Below are positions 4,580-7,275 of a DNA stretch of 7,275 nucleotides, piece by piece. The stretch is from an uncultured Coriobacteriia bacterium (GTDB taxonomy: Bacteria; Actinomycetota; Coriobacteriia; Coriobacteriales; QAMH01), in assembly GCA_902478425.1 (NCBI GenBank), contig CABSKV010000070.1:1-7275 (forward strand), given 5' to 3'. Position 1 is the first letter of the stretch; each line of letters opens with the position of its first letter. Under the pieces are notes generated by a model, which saw only the letters and a program-made list of their open reading frames with translations, made no database searches and was not told the origin of the DNA. A program made the translations under genes and the position numbers.

Positions 4580-5503
4580 CTATACACCTTCGTAATCGAA
4601 GGCGGGTATGAAGGATTCGCTTGCAGCGCCACCTTCCTGCATAAAACTATTCACTATGCCTAAATCAAGGGCGTAATCGATGAGCTCGTCGTATTCCTCG
4701 TCGCTCACCGTGCGGGAAAGCTCGGGGTAATCCTCGACGATATCCGTTGCAGGCGTGAACTGGTTCATGATGCTCACGATGATATCGTCGCGATAGGGCT
4801 TGCCGGCAAGTAGCTCCATGACGCGCTTGGAATCATCGAGCTGACCGGGAAGCAGCAGATGGCGCACGATGATGCCGTGTGCGAGGCGCTCCTCTCCCCT
4901 TTCGCTCGTGTCGTAGGCACAGGAACCGACGATCGCGAACATCGCGTCAAGCGCCGCAGAGGCCGTCTCGGGATAGTTGGGAGCTGCGGAATAGCGTTGC
5001 GCAAGCTCTGGCGAGGCGTACTTGAAGTCGGTGAGAAAGACATCGACGTAGCCGTCGAGTTCGGCGATGGCCTCGGGCAGCTCATAGCCGCTCGTGTTGT
5101 AGACGATGGGCAGCGAAAGCGGCGTGCGCGAGAAATCCCGCGAGCGTGCCAGATCGAGCGCGTCCTTGATTTGCGGCATGAAATGCGTCGGCGTCACGAG
5201 GTTGATGTTGAGGGCACCGCGCTCCTGCTGCTCGAGGAAGATCCGCGCGAGCCTCTCGATGGAGACCTCGCGACCGACCTCTCCACGCGCGATGGACTTG
5301 TTCTGGCAATACACGCAGCGCAGCGGGCAGCCCGTGAAGAACACGGTGCCGCTGCCGGCTTCGCCGCTGATGGGCGGTTCCTCCCAGAAGTGAAGCGCCG
5401 CACGCGCAAGGCGCACGGTATCGCCTTCGCCACATACGCCATGTGACTGTGCCCTATCGACGGCGCAGCGACGCGGGCATATGGTGCAGGCGGACGTGTC
5501 CAC
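4580..5503 (-). CDS. Radical SAM protein, PflX/COG1313 type (PFL-activase-like)
   Basis: The product is 307 residues, close to the ~300 usual for this family. An N-terminal cysteine cluster, C6-x2-C9-x3-C13 with C24, may bind a second metal or Fe-S centre. The radical SAM motif C59-x3-C63-x2-C66 follows the strand GTVFFTG and should hold the [4Fe-4S] cluster that cleaves S-adenosylmethionine. Later family marks are NTSGYE (136-141), LTDFKYASPELAQRYS (157-172), IIVRHLLLPG (211-220) and MNQFTP (246-251). These are typical of the group annotated as putative pyruvate formate-lyase activating proteins, although no glycyl-radical enzyme gene is visible here and the real substrate is unknown. The start is GTG (5501-5503), six bases after the gatB stop; the best ribosome site, GAGG, lies at 5515-5518 inside the end of gatB, so coupling to gatB translation is likely. 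The gene is followed at 4 bases by the FAD oxidoreductase. Confidence 0.88.
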   Translation of the reverse strand: MDTSACTICPRRCAVDRAQSHGVCGEGDTVRLARAALHFWEEPPISGEAGSGTVFFTGCPLRCVYCQNKSIARGEVGREVSIERLARIFLEQQERGALNINLVTPTHFMPQIKDALDLARSRDFSRTPLSLPIVYNTSGYELPEAIAELDGYVDVFLTDFKYASPELAQRYSAAPNYPETASAALDAMFAIVGSCAYDTSERGEERLAHGIIVRHLLLPGQLDDSKRVMELLAGKPYRDDIIVSIMNQFTPATDIVEDYPELSRTVSDEEYDELIDYALDLGIVNSFMQEGGAASESFIPAFDYEGV

Positions 5504-5509
5504 CGGAGC

Positions 5510-7042
5510 TTATCCCTCGAGCTTCTCGGTGACGATTGCCGAGATGACCTTGGGATTGCCCTGGCCGCCGAGTTGCTTCATGACCTGGCCCATGAAGAAT
5601 CCCTGCAGGCCTGTCTTGCCACCGCGGTAGGCCTCGACCTTGTCGGGATTGGCTGCCATGAGCTCGTCGACGATTGCCTCGATGGCGCCGGTATCGGTCG
5701 TCTGCTCCATGCCATGCGACTTCACGTACTCCTCGGGATCGATGCCCTCGCCGATGAGCGCGGCCAGGACCTCCTTGCCCTGCTTGGAGCTAATCGTGTC
5801 GTCGGCCAGCAGCTTGGCAAGCTTGGCAAGTGCCGCCGGGGTTATCTTGGAGGCGGAGATGCTCATCGCGTTCTCGTTTGCCCAGGCACTCACGTCGTTG
5901 ATGATGAGGTTCGCGATCTTCTTGGCGACGGCCGCATCCACATCCTGCGCGGCCTCCTCGAAGAACTGCGCGACTTCGACGTCACCGGCAAGCTCGCCGG
6001 CATCGTAGGCGGGCAGGCCATAGCTCTCCATGAAGCGCTGCTTCTTCGCGTCGGGAAGCTCGGGAAGCTTGGCGCGCACGTTCTCGATGAACTCGTCGGA
6101 GAGGTCGAAGGGCGCAAGGTCCGGGTCGGGGAACATGCGGTAGTCGTCTGCGGTCTCCTTGACGCGCATGACGATCGTGCGCTTGGCGCCCGGTTCCCAG
6201 TGACGCGTTTCCTGGCGAATGACACCGCCGCTTTCGAGCACCTCTGCCTGGCGGCAGATCTCGTAGGCGAGGCCATCGTGCAGGTTCTTGAAGGAGTTGA
6301 TGTTCTTGAGCTCGGTCTTCGTGCCCAGCTCCGTCGAGCCGCGACGACGCAGCGAGACGTTGCCGTCGGCACGCAGCGAGCCCTCCTCCATCGAGCAATC
6401 CGAAATGCCGAGCGTGAGGTAGATCTGGCGCAACTTCTGCATGAAGGCGCGCGCTTCCTCGGGCGTACGCAGGTCAGGCTCGGTCACGAGCTCGATGAGT
6501 GGCGTTCCAGCGCGGTTGTAGTCGACGAGCGAGCGCTCGGCGCCATCGATGCGGCCCTCCGAGCCGCCCAGATGCGTCATCTTGCCCGCGTCTTCCTCCA
6601 TGTGGATGCGCGTGATGCCGATGCGCGTTACGTAGCCGCCATCTTCGTCCTCGGGGATGTCGACGCGCTCGGCTGCACCCTTGGTGGAAAGCTCCAGGTC
6701 GAGATGCCCGCGCATGCAGAACGCGAGCGGACCCTGTGTCGTCTGGAAGTTCTTGGCCATGTCCGGGTAGAAGTAGCCCTTGCGGTAGAACATCGTGTGC
6801 TTCTCGATGTCGCAGTTGGTCGCAAGACCGGCGAGCACGATGCTTTCGATGGCCGCCTTGTTGGGCACGGGCAGCGCACCGGGCATGCCGAGGCATACCG
6901 GGCAGGTGTGCGTGTTGGGGTCGGCACCGAACTCGATCGGGCACGAGCAGAACATCTTGGTCTTGAGCGTCGTGAGCTCGGCATGGACCTCGAGGCCGAT
7001 GACGGCCTCCCAGTCCTCGAGGACCTCGGTCAGTTCCTTCAC
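5510..7042 (-). CDS. gatB: Asp/Glu-tRNA(Asn/Gln) amidotransferase subunit B
   Basis: The product is 510 residues, slightly longer than the usual ~475-500. GatB is the kinase-like and tRNA-recognition subunit of GatCAB, which phosphorylates the mischarged Glu or Asp on tRNA and transfers ammonia delivered from GatA. Visible marks are WEAVIGLEVHAEL (11-23), a four-cysteine zinc knuckle at C32, C34, C47 and C50, VCLGMPGALPVPNK (49-62), FYRKGYFYPDMAKNFQ (85-100), HMEEDAGK (147-154), VDYNRAGTPLIELVTEPD (173-190), MEEGSLRADGNVS (218-230), TKTELKNINSF (241-251) and DYRMFPDPD (300-308). The C-terminal helical plus YqeY-like tail (about 355-507) includes FFMGQVMK (482-489) and ends with the GNPKVI region. 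The start is GTG at 7040-7042, overlapping the gatA stop in a GTGA arrangement, with AGGGGG at 7049-7054. Presence of GatCAB implies indirect synthesis of Gln-tRNA and/or Asn-tRNA. Confidence 0.97.
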   Translation of the reverse strand: MKELTEVLEDWEAVIGLEVHAELTTLKTKMFCSCPIEFGADPNTHTCPVCLGMPGALPVPNKAAIESIVLAGLATNCDIEKHTMFYRKGYFYPDMAKNFQTTQGPLAFCMRGHLDLELSTKGAAERVDIPEDEDGGYVTRIGITRIHMEEDAGKMTHLGGSEGRIDGAERSLVDYNRAGTPLIELVTEPDLRTPEEARAFMQKLRQIYLTLGISDCSMEEGSLRADGNVSLRRRGSTELGTKTELKNINSFKNLHDGLAYEICRQAEVLESGGVIRQETRHWEPGAKRTIVMRVKETADDYRMFPDPDLAPFDLSDEFIENVRAKLPELPDAKKQRFMESYGLPAYDAGELAGDVEVAQFFEEAAQDVDAAVAKKIANLIINDVSAWANENAMSISASKITPAALAKLAKLLADDTISSKQGKEVLAALIGEGIDPEEYVKSHGMEQTTDTGAIEAIVDELMAANPDKVEAYRGGKTGLQGFFMGQVMKQLGGQGNPKVISAIVTEKLEG

Positions 7043-7275
7043 GAGCGGCCCCCTTTCTCGAGCGGCGCGATGCGTGGGATGTCGGTCACCGACTCGAGCG
7101 CCGCACCCACGCGTAGTATGACCTCGTCGTGGAATTGCGGGCCGACGATCTGCAGGCCGATGGGCAGCTTGGAGTCCTCGCCGAGCGCCACCGGCAGGCT
7201 CATGCCGCCATTGCCGGCGATGTTGATGCTGATGGTGTAGATGTCGGAGAGGTACATGGAGGCGGGATCGCTCAC
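7039..7275 (-). CDS. gatA: Asp/Glu-tRNA(Asn/Gln) amidotransferase subunit A, C-terminal part (5' end outside window)
   Basis: Only the last 78 codons are present; the frame is open to the right edge and ends at TGA 7039-7041. The translation carries the GatA C-terminal signature: SDPASMYLSDIYT, an NIAGNGGMSLP segment where many GatA proteins read NLAGLPGISVP, then LPIGLQIVGPQFHDEVIL. GatA is the amidase-signature subunit that hydrolyses glutamine to supply ammonia to GatB. Its catalytic Ser-cis-Ser-Lys triad lies upstream of the window and cannot be checked. The first visible codon is GTG but is internal (Val in the conserved SDP region), not a start. The stop overlaps the gatB start by 4 bases, indicating translational coupling. 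gatC probably lies further right, as in the usual gatCAB order. Confidence 0.93.
   Translation of the reverse strand: MSDPASMYLSDIYTISINIAGNGGMSLPVALGEDSKLPIGLQIVGPQFHDEVILRVGAALESVTDIPRIAPLEKGGRS

Noticed and set aside
4576..4632. Longer N-terminus for the FAD oxidoreductase starting at 4632
   Set aside because: It adds 19 residues unlike the family before the nucleotide-binding strand and overlaps the upstream gene by 53 bases. The start at 4575 has a ribosome site at a usual distance.
4859..5446. 195-codon open frame on the + strand opposite the radical SAM gene
   Set aside because: Antisense shadow; the - strand frame has the CxxxCxxC motif and full family length.
5573..7240. 555-codon open frame on the + strand opposite gatB and the end of gatA
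   Set aside because: This is the antisense of gatB; the translation has no domain logic, while gatB shows every family motif in the opposite frame.

Overview
The window looks like ordinary chromosomal DNA from a GC-rich actinobacterium. Gene content, codon use dominated by G/C third positions, and the resemblance of GatA, the VanZ-like protein and the symporter to Coriobacteriia (Eggerthellaceae-type) proteins suggest that class. This placement is an impression from protein style, not a tested phylogeny. No tRNA, rRNA, CRISPR array, insertion sequence or phage gene is visible.

Layout, left to right. (1) The 3' end of nrdR on the + strand (repressor of ribonucleotide reductase genes) overlaps the start of dut (dUTPase) by 8 bases, giving a small deoxynucleotide-homeostasis transcription unit that ends in a good intrinsic terminator at 880-907. 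(2) A VanZ-family membrane protein lies on the - strand at 970-1494 and has its own recognisable promoter. (3) A 344-base divergent intergenic region contains that promoter and the long leader of the next gene. The leader holds a possible 32-codon aromatic-rich peptide ORF and two mutually exclusive helices. (4) A 13-TM sodium:solute symporter (SSS family) lies on the + strand at 1839-3479 and is followed by a terminator hairpin at 3507-3534. (5) A tightly packed operon runs on the - strand from the right edge: gatA (partial), gatB, a PflX/COG1313-type radical SAM protein, and a geranylgeranyl-reductase-like FAD oxidoreductase. Junctions are a 4-base overlap (gatA/gatB), a 6-base gap and a 4-base gap.

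How the genes work together. NrdR and Dut both act on dNTP supply: NrdR tunes ribonucleotide reductase, and Dut removes dUTP and supplies dUMP for thymidylate synthesis. GatA and GatB (with GatC, presumably just outside the window) transamidate Glu-tRNA(Gln) and/or Asp-tRNA(Asn). The radical SAM and FAD enzymes are co-transcribed with gatAB, but their substrates cannot be read from the sequence. The FAD enzyme's family suggests saturation of isoprenoid chains, for example on a quinone or lipid. The VanZ-like protein and the symporter are stand-alone membrane proteins of unknown substrate.

The least explained parts are the symporter leader (1608-1838), the structured stretch after dut (789-863), and the job of the radical SAM/FAD pair. 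I found no convincing evidence of a wholly new multi-gene system here.
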